Shown piece after piece: positions 9,949 through 22,574 of a stretch of 64,000 nt of DNA; position 1 is the first letter of the stretch, and each line of letters begins with the position of its first letter. The translations under genes were made by a program, and so were the position numbers. Below the pieces are notes generated by a model that saw only the letters and a program-made list of their open reading frames with translations, was not told where the DNA came from and did not search any database. This stretch comes from Carya illinoinensis (Eukaryota > Streptophyta > Magnoliopsida > Fagales > Juglandaceae), in contig NC_056762.1 of the NCBI RefSeq assembly GCF_018687715.1, positions 21,923,864 through 21,987,863 on the forward strand. The letters run 5' to 3'.

Positions 9949-12701
9949 TTGAGGAACCACTTATGACTTACCTCAGCCGGACACAGCTCACGCCTCACAG
10001 ACCTCCATTTTGCCGATCTCCATTAAACCATTTTGCTCCACAGAGGCACAGACCTCTCAGTGCTCTCACGCCGCACGCCACACGAAGCCGCCGCCCCCCA
10101 CCGTGACTCCGTCCGCTGTAGACTGCCATCGCCGCCCCCCACTGTGACTCCGTCCGCCGAATCCGACCAGTTTTCTCCAAAAGGTAAAAACTGGTGACTT
10201 GTGTAAATTGTAATGTGTATTCCGAATTTAAAATTTTAAATGGATTAGATTGGATGTATGGAATTTTTCTGTGAATGCACTGAATGGTGAACTGAGTTGT
10301 GAAATGATTATGTATTGAGGAACCGTTTTTCATTTTTAGTATTTTATTTGTTTGTGATTTTGGCCATTGAAGGCAACCTATTTGTGGAAATGTCACAAAG
10401 AAACGGAATAGGCTTAATATGAAGAAATTTTACTGTGTGAATTGGGGCTTTGATAATACATTAGCTAAAAAATACTTTTACACAAAGAAACGATTTTTTT
10501 GATGTTAGATGTGGTCTCATTAGGAAATTTGAAGCGTGATAATGAAGGATATAAACATTGTGGCAATTATGTTCTTTTATAATTCTTTTCTAAACCCATG
10601 ACTTATTTTTTTTCAATTTGTAATTAAAGAGTTGAAAATATTGAGAATTTGATCTCTAGATATCTTTTATAAAGGAAACGACGACAACCGTCATCAAATT
10701 GCAAGATTATTAATTTCAAGGAAAGTTACTTAACTCATAGCACATGAATGCTTCTCCAAATCCTATTGGTGTTAGTGTAAATTCCACAAGGAATATGTGG
10801 CTAACAGATTTGCATTGGTGTGAAACCCCCTCATGTGACATTCAAATGGGAATTAATGATGTTCTTGTGGATGGTCCATTGGAAGATTGTGAGGATCTTA
10901 ATAATAAAATGTGTATATAAAGTGTGCATAGGGTATAAATGGTTTTGATTATTTCGACTGAGAGCAACATAATAGCAAAAAGGGGATAATTGAAAAGGCA
11001 TGAGGTAGAAAAATCGTTAGGAAATTGGGTGTGTATTGCATGATGGATATGCTTAACCCCATAGTTGTTCGTGCTCAGCTGTGCTTATTAATTACAATCA
11101 GGCAGGCTAGGAGAATTGTCGAAAAGCCAACCCTTCCCCCTTGTTCATTTCAGAAACCCAGACTCATAAATGTGTTTTATGGTGGCTCAATTGAAGTATT
11201 ATCGGCCTATTCTAATATACTTCAACCAACACCAAGTACCTTCTTCTCTGAATAATATGCCTATACCTATGCCTATGCTTGGTGTTGCTAGTTGCCACCT
11301 CATTTAAAGTGTGTTAGAATTTTCAGGTATCATGTTCTTTCCAGAGTTATGCTCCATGTTTTTCAAGGCCATATTAGGATTTGTCTTTTCTTTGAGAAAT
11401 ATTAGCTTGGTCAAGTGCATGGTAAAAAAAAAAATGGAAATCATGTTAATGTAAAAGAACGTACTTACATCTATTGCTTTTTCTATAATTGGTTGGACCT
11501 AGTGCCAGTCATTTCCGAGGTTGTTTTGATAAGACTTCCCCATTATTGTCTTTGCAAGATTTCTCTAGTTGTATATATTAATTGGTAAGTTGGTTAAATT
11601 ATGCATTAAGATCAATAGTTTTTTCCTTTTTTATTCAAGTTCAATTGCAGTATGACAAATAGTTAGATAATGATTACTTGAGGATGGTGCTTATGTGCAT
11701 TGGCATCTGCAGCTTTCACGTTTGAAAATCAGGACACGAAAGCCACATTCATTGCTGAAGCTTGTTTCCTGTGGAAAGTGTCTCTCAACTAAGTCTCCGA
11801 GATGATACAAAGAACAGAATTTTGGATGGCTTGGAAGGATAGATCGTGCCACCTCATTTGCATTATTAATGTGTAGAGAGGTTCCTACTGTTTACTAGGT
11901 CAGTTTCTTTGTCAAATCCGTTATCATTGAATAAAAGTATGATTTATAGGTGATGAGAAATTGTAGGAAATAAATTAGATCGTGCAGCTCTATTAAATAT
12001 ATAAATTTTTCTGATGAAGAAACGAGTTTTGTTCATTGAGAAGTTTAGAGCTTGAATACTATCTTTTTTTTTTGGAAAGGTGACTGTTGGAATGTTGTAT
12101 TTGAGCGCCTTTTAATTTTTGATGCTTGATATATTCTGCCAGGTTTGGTCTTTGGTGAGGAGATTCGATCAACCACAAAAATACAAGCCATTTATCAGTA
12201 GGTGCATCAAGATAATTGGAGGGGATCACAGACTTAGGGTATTAAATCTCTCAATTTTCTTATTTAACTCTTTATTCACTTGCCAAAAAGAAGAAGGCTC
12301 TAGAGCAAATATGGACTCATATCATACAAATCAAGCTCTGGTGCTTGAATGTTGCTTACAAGTTTAAATAATGAGTTGAGAAAATTTTAAATCAAGGTTA
12401 GTTTTAAAAAACTGACAGTTCATGGATTTAGTTATAATTATACAAATTTCAATAGAGTTATGCTGATATGAATCAGTCAGCTCCATGGGCTAAGTTTGAG
12501 GATTCTACATGGAGGGCTATTATAACCTAGGATCTTAGTAGGATACGTTAGATCCAGTTTGCCGTCTAGCTTGATATTTTAGTTTGCCGTCTTACATTCA
12601 ATCAAAACTTGTATTTTCATTGTTTTTTTGGGTATCTGAATGTAAGACGATAAACCATGCTTATTAATTTGGTTTTCTATATATGTGACAGATTTGAAGC
12701 T

Positions 12702-15059
12702 ATGGAGGAAGAACCATATGGGACCCCAGAACAGGATCAGGATGCCACAATGCCGTCTCGGGCGTCCCCAGCACCGAGATCGAGACCCTCTTCCAGAACA
12801 CAAACTTCATGTGCAAGTAGTCGATTCCCAATGCCGGTAAATATAGAAGATGAAGATACATTTAATGAGGAGGCTGAGATGGGTATTGGGGATGAGCCGG
12901 ATGTACCACCTCCATCCGCGAGTGCCAAGCCACCACGTCCACGATCAAATAAAAAAAGATCGTGGACGTGGGAACATTTCACCAAGGTTGACGGTGATCC
13001 CTCGGAACCGCACGCGGCGTGCAACCATTGTGGCCAAGAAGTTGGATGTCATTCAAAGAAACAAGGCACTACTGGATTGATATCACATCTAAATGGTTGC
13101 CAGAGGTATAAGATAGCGAAGGGATTGGCGGCCAAAGATCAGACAACGCTGAGTTATGAAACTTCTACTGCGATTGATGGTACGCAAGTTAAGAAAATGA
13201 CCATCCCTCAATACAGTGAGAAGTTGTTGAGAGATGCGCTTGCCGAGATGATCATTGAAGATGAGATGCCTTTTATGACAGTTGAAAGAAGAGGGTTCCG
13301 AAAGTTTGTCAAGCTCATTTAGCCACGATTCCCAATGCCGTCACGGTATACAGTGATGCGGGATTGTATGAAAAGGCATTTAAAAGAGAAGGCTGAGATG
13401 AGGCAAATGTTTGTGAGGACTGGCCAGAGAGTCTCATTTACGACTGACACATGGACGTCTATACAGAATGTTTCATACATGTGTATTACAGCACACTACA
13501 TTGACAGTTCATGGATTTTAAAAAAACGGATTATTGGATTCAAAGAAATTAGTGATCATAAGGTGCATCAATTGGGGCGGCAATGGATGATTGCTTGAAA
13601 GATTGGGGAATTCAGAAAGTTTTGTGCATTACAGTTGACAATGCTAGTGCCAATGATACTGCAATTGAATGGTTCAAGCGGAATACGAGAGTGAGAGATG
13701 ATGTCATCCGGGACCATGAGTTTATCCATGTTCGTTGTTGTGCTCACATAATCAACCTGATTGTGACTGAGGGCTTAAAAGAGGTTGATGATTCCATTAC
13801 AAAAGTCCGCAACATTGTGCGGTATGTGAGGGCTTCTCCCCAACGGCTGAAAAAATTCAGGGCAATAGAAGAACAACTTGGGATAAAACATTCACGGACG
13901 CTGTGCTTGGACGTTCCCACTCGATGGAACTCTACATATATGATGTTAGATGTGGCACAGAGGTACCAGAAAGTATTTGAGCGGATGGAGGTGGAAGATG
14001 GGGGCCTTAAGTATGCTTTGCTGGAGCCTGCCGGAAAGGGGCTCGGTCCGCCGGACACACATGATTGGACGAGTGTAGGATTTTTTGTTACATTTTTGCA
14101 GATTTTTTATGATATTACAATGAAAATATCTGGATCCGCATACACGACTGCAAACTTGTGGTTCAGTCAGATCTCGACACTACACCACCACTTGGAAGAT
14201 GGTTGTGATGACCCTAGCGGACTTCTATCTGGTATGGCTCAGAGGATGCTGTCCAAATATAATAAATATTGGGGGCAAGTTGAGAAGATAAATAGATTAC
14301 TCTTTGTGGCTGTGATCCTTGACCCCCGATTCAAGTTGGCCGTGATAGAATATTGGGCAAATTCCGTCCTTGGGGCAATGAAGGCTGCATCGTTTGTTAC
14401 ATCGCTTAAAACTGATCTCGATGACTTGTACTTCCATTACAAAAATAGTGGACAGCCTTCATCTTCAGCGGGTACCTCACACGTGACTCCGACACCTCCC
14501 TCTGATGACTTTAGCCCAGTAGGTGCATTGCCTCGACGCCGTCAGAATTACGACATCATGAATGAGTATCATCAGCTTGTTGCGTCGAAGAATATTATGG
14601 GGTGTACTTCAGAGGTTGAACGGTATTTTATGGAAGAGGTCGAGGCACCTAGTCCTGCATTTGAGATATGCATTTGGTGGAAGGCTAATTCCGTCAAGTA
14701 TCCAGTCCTTTCCCGTATTGCCCGAGATGTGCTAGCCATTCCTATTACGACGGTTGCATCTGAGTCGGCGTTTAGCACTGGAGGTCGAGTGTTGGATGCT
14801 TTCCGGAGTTCTTTGTCACCGTCAACTGTGGAGGCCCTCGTTTGCACACAGAACTGGATCGGTGATACACCCCTTGGACTAGATAGCATTGGCATTGACG
14901 ATGAGAGCTATAGGCTTGAAGATGGTAACCATATTTTACTTGTTTTTTTATTATTGATTATTTTAATTGTTTTTATGATTATACTAATTTATTTAATTTA
15001 TATTTTTTTATCATTTCACAGATGTAATTGTGAACCCCAGTATAGTTGCTGATGACTGA
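12702..15059 (+). pseudogene. hAT transposase gene, one stop and one frameshift
   Basis: The likely start is ATG at 12,702, ten bases after a splice-acceptor-like TGTGACAG at 12,684-12,691. Domains in order: acidic N-terminus; BED zinc finger at about 12,960-13,115 (WEHF, CNHC, then H and C ligands in SHLNGC); the first catalytic region TDTWTS near 13,445; the second, ITVDNASAND, near 13,630; the RCCAHIINLIV block; WNSTYMML; a DUF4413-like middle; and the C-terminal hAT dimerisation region (YPVLSRIARDVLAIPIT, SESAFSTGGR) near 14,700-14,790. The last intron is 14,925-15,021 and the final exon ends with TGA at 15,057. A TAG at 13,320 interrupts the frame (CAG-to-TAG is the simple explanation), and one base appears to be missing near 13,562. 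The gene is therefore inactive. Confidence 0.93.
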
Positions 15060-15659
15060 TGGAGTATGGATAAAGATAAGTTGATATCAGAATTAACTTA
15101 TTCCGTCCTTGGTATTAATGGTAATTAAATTTTACTTTTAATTCCGTTTCAATTTTCTGAATCAATATTTGGTTACATTTATTGATTGAATTTTTTTTTA
15201 TCTTAATTTCAGGTACTTCAAATGACCAACTACGATGCTGCAAATGATGTTTCTTTTTTGGTTGAATCAAAATGTTTGTTCTTATGGACTGTTTAATCAA
15301 ACTTTGAACTCGGCTGTTATTTCTATTATTCATTGTTTATGATCTTCTGAATTATGTATAATATTAATACGCAGATCGGTATGCAAATTCATTTGTATGT
15401 AATAAAACTCATGAGCCGAAAATGCGAAGGGAGCTAGCTAGATCATGAGCCGCCTATATATATAGTATATACACACACACAGATATCTATATATATATAA
15501 GTACTATATCTCTCATAATGCAAGTTTGATTAATTAGTAAATTAATCATAAATTTAAATTAATATTATTTCAAGTTAAAATTTACTTTTTGATTAATCAC
15601 ATTAAACTAATACATAAATTAGTATATAATTAAATTTAAAATAAGATAAAACCTATCAT

Positions 15660-15890
15660 ACTAAAGAAGTCGGAATTCCGACTACCGATCGGAATTCGGA
15701 ATTCCGACTGGAGTCGGAATTCCGCCTCATCGGAAGTCGGAATTCCGATCGGTAGTCGGAATTCCGACTTCCGAACAGAGGCGGACTCTGATTCCAGTCG
15801 GAATCGGAATCGGAGCTCGATTTCGATTCCGACAAAAGTTGGAATCGGAAGTCGGGGTTCCGATTCCGACTTAGTCGGAATCGGAGCACA
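15660..15890. repeat. Right subterminal repeat array of the hAT
   Basis: At least a dozen copies of GTCGGAATTCCGA-like motifs, many palindromic, directly inside the right terminal repeat. This array is denser than the left one. Confidence 0.85.
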
Positions 15891-15896
15891 CCCCTA

Positions 15897-16338
15897 TTAG
15901 AAATAGATTCATCATCATGCATCTTAAACATTTCATATTCATGAGTAAGAATATAAATTTTTGATTCCTTGACTTGTGAAATTCCTTCATAAGTAACTTC
16001 CAAGTTATCCCAAATTTCCTTTACCATAGCGCAAGTCATTATTCTATTAAACTCATTTCCATTGGGAGCATTATATAATAAATTTATAGCAGTTAAATTT
16101 AATATATAAAGTCTATCGTCTTTACTATCAATTCTTCTTCTTCTTTTTTGACCTTTACTCCATCAACCACTTTTGTTGTATTATAAAGTCCATTTACAAT
16201 GCATTTCCAGATTTCTCGACCTTGAGCCTGAAGGAATATTCTCATTCTAACTTTCCAAACTGTGTAATTGTCTCCAAAAAAGAGTGGAGGCTGACTGCAA
16301 GATTGACCTTCACCAAATGAAACTGCAATGTTAGCCAT
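15897..16338 (-). pseudogene. Copia gag, first half
   Basis: The minus-strand start is ATG at 16,338, about 45 bases downstream of the primer site. Early residues (SCSQPPLFFGDNYTVWKVRM) are the classic Copia gag N-terminus, followed by ALMTCAMVKEIWDNLEVTYEG and HEYEMFKMHDDESISN, where the hAT interrupts it. A frame disruption near 16,040-16,100 also separates the two segments. The protein would form the particle shell. Confidence 0.9.
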
Positions 16339-16382
16339 AAGATCTTAACTCAAAAGATAGTTAATATTATAATGGAGCCCTT

Positions 16383-16394
16383 GCTCTGATACCA
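16383..16394 (-). promoter_or_regulatory. Primer-binding site for initiator tRNA-Met (Copia)
   Basis: The minus strand reads TGGTATCAGAGC two bases inside the 5' LTR, the standard plant retrotransposon match to the 3' end of initiator tRNA-Met. Confidence 0.92.
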
Positions 16395-16396
16395 AT

Positions 16397-17987
16397 TGTT
16401 ACTGATCATAGGCAACATCCATGTCACCTAACAATTGTACCTACCAAACTAGCCGGCCACCGTTTCTACCAGTGCACCGTCACCCATGGTCGGAGAGTTT
16501 TACTTCGGTAATACAGTCACAAGCAAGAGTTCCCAAGAACGATCTGCCTGTATGAACAGTACAGGTCAAATAACTCTAATACCAATTATTGTCCAGATGA
16601 CTAACATAAGAGGGAGGTGAATTGGGTTATATTTAAAAAATGAACAATTATAAATCAAATACACAATATAAAATATAAATAAAATACGAAACAACAATAA
16701 ATATAAGGAGTAAGGGTAAGAAAGAAGCAAACTTAGTATGTTAAAGAGGTTCGGCTCCACTACTTATGTCCTCACCTCAAGCTACCCATTGAAGATTCTC
16801 AAATTCACTATTCAACCTCTTTCATGTGAAAATAGAAACCTATTAGACCTTTGAATAACACCGCTACAAAAGATCCGTGTAAAACAACCTCTACATTTGC
16901 AATCACTTTATATGTGGTGATTCAACTATTCTCTATGTAGAACACTTTCTATACTCATAAGAATTATACACACAATTTTATTGATATAAGAGCTGATAGT
17001 AGGTAGGTTATCAGAAAACACTCCTCAATGAGTGAAATGAGAATAATACAGTGCAAACTATACCTCTCTTAAAATGAACAAGTTTTAAAGCTCAATGCTT
17101 AGAGAAGAGAGAATGAAAGTTTTGAATAAATGTTGTATACTCTTAGTGTTGTAAATTTGAAACTCCCAAATAATCTATTTATAAACATATGAGATTTCAT
17201 ATTTAAATTTAAAAAGATTTACATGTCAAAGACAACATCATTCATTTTTTTAAAAAAATTCAAATAAAAGTTTCTTCTTTTTCATTTGTCAAAGATAACA
17301 TCATTCATTTTTCAAAAATTTCAAATCTAATATTTTAACTTTTCTCATATGACAAAAGGTATACACTTTACTTTTCAAAATTTTCAAACAAAATCATCTA
17401 CCTTTTGCATAAGTCAAAAAGAGCATCAATCACTTTCGAAAATATTCAAATAAAGTATGCACATGTGAAAGATGACAATTAATCATTGTTAATATTTTCA
17501 AAATTTTCAAACAAATCATATACTTTTTGCATAAGTAAAAAAGAACATCAATCACTTTTGAAAATATTCAATAAAGCATGCACATGTGAAAGATGACAAT
17601 CAATCATCTTTAATATTTTCAAAATTCAAACCTTTAATCATGTCATGCACATGTGAAAGATGATAATCAATCATCTTTCAAAATTTTCAAATTTAATTTT
17701 CAAAATATTCATACACATGTGGAAAATGTATTTTAATGTTTTATAATAAAATATTAATTTTGAACCTTAATCCTAATTTCAAATTTTTTAGAGATTTAGA
17801 ACATTACTCTATGAGTTTTAATGTGAACTTGTTCTCTTCTTGCTCATGCTTGGTTCCTTAATGTGCTTGACTCCATTGTGTAGACAACTTGAGTTTGAAA
17901 CTCCTTTATTCTTTGAATTCATTTGTTATCATCAAAATCAATGTGTAGATATATAATTACATGAAATTTGAAATCTTGGGTTCAACA
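16397..17987 (-). repeat. 5' LTR of the Copia element, 1,591 bp
   Basis: On the minus strand it starts TGTTGAACCC (17,987) and ends ..AACA next to the primer site. It contains several directly repeated ~45-bp blocks around CACATGTGAAAGATGACAATCAATCATC between about 17,280 and 17,690; such arrays in U3 often hold promoter elements, but that role is inferred. A clean 5-bp target duplication cannot be checked because the other LTR is truncated. Confidence 0.88.
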
Positions 17988-18760
17988 GTTGTTATTCTGG
18001 CTTTCATGTTTGTTGGCATTGCTTCCTCTTGGTCCCAAACTATCTAAGAATGGGTTCTCGTAGGCATACGAAGGACATGTAAAATTTTTCTCAAATCCCA
18101 TATATGGTTCCACTGTTGACATCATGTTTTGTAGTGCCTATGGACTGGGCTCTCAGAAGCCTAGGTCCTTGGTCTTAGTGGCCTGCAAATACAGAAAAGA
18201 GATTGGTAGGAGGTAGCCCTTGATGGTCTGGGAGAGCCTCGATGCCTAAGTCAGTAATGTTCTCAAAAATTATACGGGGGAGTAGAGTGAAGTAGAGAAT
18301 TTAGAAAGTATAACGAGTATGTAGAGCATAACCCCTTGTTTGATACCTGGGGGATCCTTTTTATACGAGGGCCAAGCAGCCATGCCCTGTGGTTGGGTGG
18401 GGGGTGTCCTCCTGAAATCCCTTTCACCATACCTATTTAATGCGGCGTGACCCTTTGAGAAATGCATTTAATGCGGTGTAATCCTCTAGTGAGTGCATTT
18501 AATGTGTCGTGATCCTTTATTTCGTCTTAAGGTTCAGTCTTGTCAAGATGGCGTGTTCTTCTTTCCTTTTCGCCAGGGCAACTTTCCCGTACTACCAGGA
18601 TAGCGAACTATTCTCTGCCCCAAAGCCCTGAATCCAGTTTATATAGGAAGAGAGTCCTTGGGCAGACCACCAAGTGGCTTGGTGGGTACAAACGTTTGAG
18701 TATTGGGCTTGGCTTCTTGGCCTTTTGGTCCTGGGGTAAACCCCTAACACATTAGTTTAG
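17988..18760. other. Old LTR-like debris, no gene
   Basis: Contains three partial copies of a TTTAATGCGGCGTGA(T)CC motif at about 18,437-18,515 and ends near CCCCTAACA, which resembles an LTR end. No intact terminal pair or coding domain is visible. Confidence 0.35.
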
Positions 18761-19500
18761 TGATAATAGGGTTTAAACCACCATGGCTACACTTTGATGC
18801 TTTAATTTTAACAAGGCATGGAATAGCACAAAGGGCTCGTGGGCCAAGGCCAAAGAGGCACAATGCTTGGGCTAAAGATGCTTGGCCTGAGGAGGTGCAA
18901 CGCATGGTAAGCCGAACAGGTGTGTGTGTGGGCCAAATAGGTACAGCGCTGGGGCCAGGTCAAACATGTGCAATGCTTGGCTTGAATAGGCACTCAAAAA
19001 TGGTGCAATGCTTCAATATAAATTCAACTAAAATGTTGAATAGGTGTGTTTCAAACCAATGAGCTTCCTTTGGGAGGGGAGGTCTCCAATCACTTGATTA
19101 GGCATGTTACTTGGTCTTTAAGTAAAACATTATGACCTTTAAACCAGTAACTGCCAGTTGAAAAGTCACAAATTAAGAGTTTTGATATTTCACTAGTACT
19201 ACTTCATTCTCTATAAATAGAGGATGAGACTCAAGAATCTCATTCATTTCATTTCTTCTATATTTTCAATCACTTATACAATTTTGTAGAGAAAGTTTGA
19301 AGGAAAAATTTGAATTGCTATTTGTAGTTGATGATTTTGTTGTATCCTGAAGGTGAATTGCTTGTAACCTAGTAGCAAATTCTTTCAAGGGGGGACAATT
19401 AACACCTTAAAGATAGTGTTCTACACGCCTAAAAGTAGCATTAATTTTTAGATTACTGTATCCACATAATTTTCTTCAACAACCTATGGCGTGAGTGAGC
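18761..19500 (+). repeat. LTR-like fragment with a TATA promoter
   Basis: A stretch with TATAAATA at 19,212-19,219, CT/TTTC-rich sequence after it and a CAATCACTT-type start region resembles a plant Copia LTR promoter. The 18,820-19,010 part has short GCACAAxGCTTGG repeats. Boundaries are uncertain and no second LTR is present. Confidence 0.4.
19212..19219 (+). promoter_or_regulatory. TATA box of an LTR-like promoter
   Basis: TATAAATA in the context CTCTATAAATAGAGG, a strong plant TATA element. No gene follows in an appropriate position. Confidence 0.5.
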
Positions 19501-20635
19501 CTCCTGCACTAATGTTTCCAATAATCTTCTCCTACAAGTCGAATGATTAGCAGCCAAGAAGTCTTGTGGAGAGGCATCTGTATGTCATAGGTAATCAAAT
19601 GGTAGTAAATCAAACCTTCTTGATGCTATAGCCAAATTTCAAAATATTATCTTTTTATAAAGGTATAATATAGTTGTATGTATATCACTTCCCTTCATTG
19701 AAATGGGACTCATAACTCATAAGGTTTGTATTTCACTTTAGTTGAGTTGACAAAGTGACTTCCTTTTCTAAGTGTGTGTATACATATATATATATATAGA
19801 AATAGTTTATACATGTACAGGACATGCATGCCTTTTGTACAAATAAATAAATAAATAACATATTCACAAGAAGAAAATTCTACTTTTTTTATGATGTGTC
19901 TAACTTTACTTTTCTTTTCTTTTTTTAAATGGCTTGCATAACGCTTGAGTGTTCTTACTTGTATATGACATTATTTTGTTTACATTACATTTTAAACAAC
20001 AACAAAAATTAACACTTTACATTCTAAATTAATTACAATTGTTGAGGTAAATTAAAAAGAGTAATGCTAGGTACAATATTCCCCTCGGAATGGTAGAAGT
20101 TGTATCAGAACCAGAGGAAACCAACCAGGATGGACCAATGGATACGATAGGCTAAGGAGGAGCCGGACCTGAAGTAGAGATTAGATTTGATCTTGTTGTT
20201 AATAGCACTAACTCTTTATACTTTAGAGTGTATAAAAGAGTTGTTCCAACTCTTTATACCTTAGAGCATGTGAAAGAGTTGATCTAACTATTGAGACTTG
20301 GTTTTAAGTACTTGTATTCAGGATGCACTATCTTTAAGTTTGAACTTATGATGGTTATTAATGAAATTGGGATGTTTAGTTCATTCTGGCATGAGTTTGA
20401 TTTTGGTCACCCTTATTCCACTGTGATTATTGCATACTGCTAGTTGCTTATTAGGATGCATTACATATTAAGTGTCATGACCGGATGTATGTGACCATAT
20501 GTTGCATGTCCCAATGCTCTGAGTCTTCGTTACATCCCAAGCGGTGACTTGGGAGTGTCATAGGGGTAACTGCATAAATCACTCTGAAGGAAGAGCACTG
20601 GTAGCTAAGGTATTGAGGGTCAGGTACTATTAGAC
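19501..20635. other. No gene recognised (19,501-20,635)
   Basis: AT-rich sequence with a short TA tract near 19,787 and an ATAA/AAAT run near 19,840. No coding or terminal-repeat signal was found. Confidence 0.4.
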
Positions 20636-20639
20636 TCAT

Positions 20640-20880
20640 GCCCTCAAAGTCGCCAGGGAATTCGCTAGAAAATGTGTCCATTGTCAATTACATGCATCAG
20701 TTTTGAGTGGCCAACCTAAGGAACTCACGTCACCCAGTGGGGAGTAGACCTGGTCCCTATGCTGCTAGGCAAGGGAGGAGAAAAGTAGATCATTGTCGCC
20801 ATTGACTACTTCATGAAGTGGGTAAAAGCTGAGGCTATGGTAACAATAACCTCTCACAACATCACCAACTCATAACACTA
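20640..20880 (+). pseudogene. Ty3/gypsy integrase fragment
   Basis: The plus strand encodes ALKVAREFARKCVHCQLHA, with the CxxC half of the integrase zinc finger, and after a disrupted stretch IIVAIDYFMKWVKAEAM, the start of the catalytic core with its first aspartate. This wording is typical of the Tat/Athila side of Ty3/gypsy. Only about 80 residues survive, with stops. The neighbouring 59-bp tandem array may belong to the same dead element. Confidence 0.7.
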
Positions 20881-20993
20881 AGAATTGCATTTTTCATTTA
20901 ACTAGTTTGATATAATAAAAAACACTGTTGAATTCCACAACCTATTTCCAAACTTGGTGAATGTAAAAGGAAAATAAATCAACAGAAACGTAA

Positions 20994-21348
20994 GATGAGT
21001 GTCTCCACTTGCCACCCTTAGCGCGGTCAAGGCATCCTCCCGCCAAACATAAGCCGAGTGTCTCCATTTGCCATCCTTAGTGCGGTCGAGGCATCCTCTC
21101 GCCCAACATAAGCCAAGTGTCTCCACTTGCTACCCTTGGCGCGGTTGAGGCATCCTCCTGTCCAATGTAAGTTGAGTGTCTCTGCTTGCCACCTTTAGCG
21201 CGGTTGAGGCATCCTCCCACCCAACATAAGCCAAGTGTCTTCACTCACCATCCTTAGCATGGTTGAGGCATCCTCCTGCCCAATGTAAGATGAATGTCTC
21301 CAATAACCACCCTTAGTATGGGGTCGAGCCGTCGAGGCATCCTGTAAA
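20994..21348. repeat. 59-bp tandem array, six copies
   Basis: Six consecutive 59-bp units, each with GAGTGTCTCCACTTGCCA, a CGCGGT core, GAGGCATCCTCC and a CCAACATAA end. The last unit is slightly rearranged where it meets TGTAAAACCCCG at 21,344. Confidence 0.88.
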
Positions 21349-21949
21349 ACCCCGCCCATGATGGGCGTGGTTGTTACCTTTAACCTATCCCTTCCCTATT
21401 ATATATATACAATAGTTTTTTTTCTAGGAATGTGTGATAAGCATTAACATATCACACATGTACTCAAATTTCTAAGTTAATAAAGAGAAACACTTGATAG
21501 ACATTCTAATCATTCATTCATTCACAAAAAACTCTCAGAGTCCATCATACATTCATCAAAATATGAATAATTCAAAATAAGAAGAAACTTCATTCCTACA
21601 ATACATACAAAAGTACTAAGTCAACGTAAAAAGGGCTATCCTCACCCCACCATAACAATTGCACCTTACCAAAAGATACATAGTTTAAAAGTTGAACCAA
21701 CAAAACGTCCCCGCATGGGACCCATCCTAAACATAAACCAACTATCATCATAACCCATCATCATCATAGGGTCGAACTAACAGGAAAATACTAAATGTTT
21801 GCCCCTCACTCTTCAATAATGCCTTGCTCCCCAGCCTCTTTATTATTACCTGGATGTTTAAAACATAAATACAAAGTGAGTCTAATACTTAGTAAGCAGT
21901 ACACCATGCCGTTAACTTACTAATCATCTAATCTTTTTCTTTGGAAAAC

Positions 21950-22130
21950 ATGCATATATAAACATCTGCTACTTTGACAATACTTTCATGCATAAACATT
22001 TTAAAGAATAAGCAATACTTTCATGCACAAACATTCTAAAAAATAACTTTATTTTCATGCATAAACATTTTAAGAAATAACTATACTTTCATGCGTAAAC
22101 ATTTTAAGAAATAATTATACTTTCGTGTTT
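21950..22130. repeat. ~40-bp minisatellite, about four copies
   Basis: Units contain TTTCATGCATAAACATTTTAA and an AATAA(C/G) spacer. They sit at nearly the same relative place in the repeat as a different minisatellite at 62,410-62,525. Confidence 0.75.
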
Positions 22131-22574
22131 CACTTTCCTTTGACCAGTGCACATTATTACGCCCCGTGTGTTGGGTTAGAGGTCTTTTGGACTTGAACTC
22201 CCCCCGTGGCCACGAGTTAGGAATCCCTTTCAGTCAGGGAGCAGTACTAGATGTACTACAAGTACTGCTTACCCAGCATTACAATTTGCCTATTCATTTG
22301 GTACCCTTTTGTTTATATGGCCGTTACGTATTAAAAATTTCATTTCCTCTCTTTCATGTCTTTGTGGTCAAATGTTTTCATCATCTTTTCTTAGTCCGAT
22401 TCATATGCATTTCTTTAAGATGTATTTCATATTATACTACGTATAAGTAAATACGTAAAGACATTAGTTATTTAAGAAAGCGTGTATGGAAATCTAATGA
22501 TCTAGAACTTAACATGCATGCATTACATTATACACATACACACGCTTATAATTAATAGGGTGCTTAACAAGGGC

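Larger units (their letters stand above)
9678..15896 (+). mobile_element. hAT DNA transposon (RICESLEEPER/DAYSLEEPER-like), 6,219 bp
   Basis: Terminal inverted repeats are TAGGGGTGTT at the left and TAGGGGTGTG (read inward) at the right, flanked by the perfect 8-bp duplication TTAGAAAT at 9,670-9,677 and 15,897-15,904. Both subterminal regions (about 9,690-9,870 and 15,665-15,890) are packed with TCGGAAT/ATTCCGA motifs, the usual form of hAT transposase-binding arrays. It carries a single broken transposase gene on the plus strand. It sits inside a Copia gag, so it is younger than that element. Confidence 0.96.
3661..17987 (-). mobile_element. SIRE-like Ty1/Copia retrotransposon, minus strand, interrupted by a hAT
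   Basis: Reading the minus strand from 17,987 to 3,661, the order is 5' LTR (16,397-17,987), tRNA-Met primer site (16,383-16,394), gag first half, a 6.2-kb hAT insertion, gag second half with a zinc knuckle, protease, integrase, reverse transcriptase, RNase H, a region with an opposite-strand frame, polypurine tract and a truncated 3' LTR. The domain order PR-INT-RT-RH is diagnostic of Copia. Residue context around the RT and RNase H suggests the SIRE/Maximus lineage. Every domain carries stops or frameshifts, so it is inactive. Without the hAT the element would be about 8.1 kb. Confidence 0.9.

Noticed and set aside
3661..17992. Target duplication for the Copia element
   Set aside because: The 3' LTR lacks its outer end, so the left flank is not the original insertion flank.
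20994..21348. CRISPR-like repeat array
   Set aside because: The whole 59-bp unit is repeated without distinct spacers, in a plant genome; it is an ordinary tandem array.
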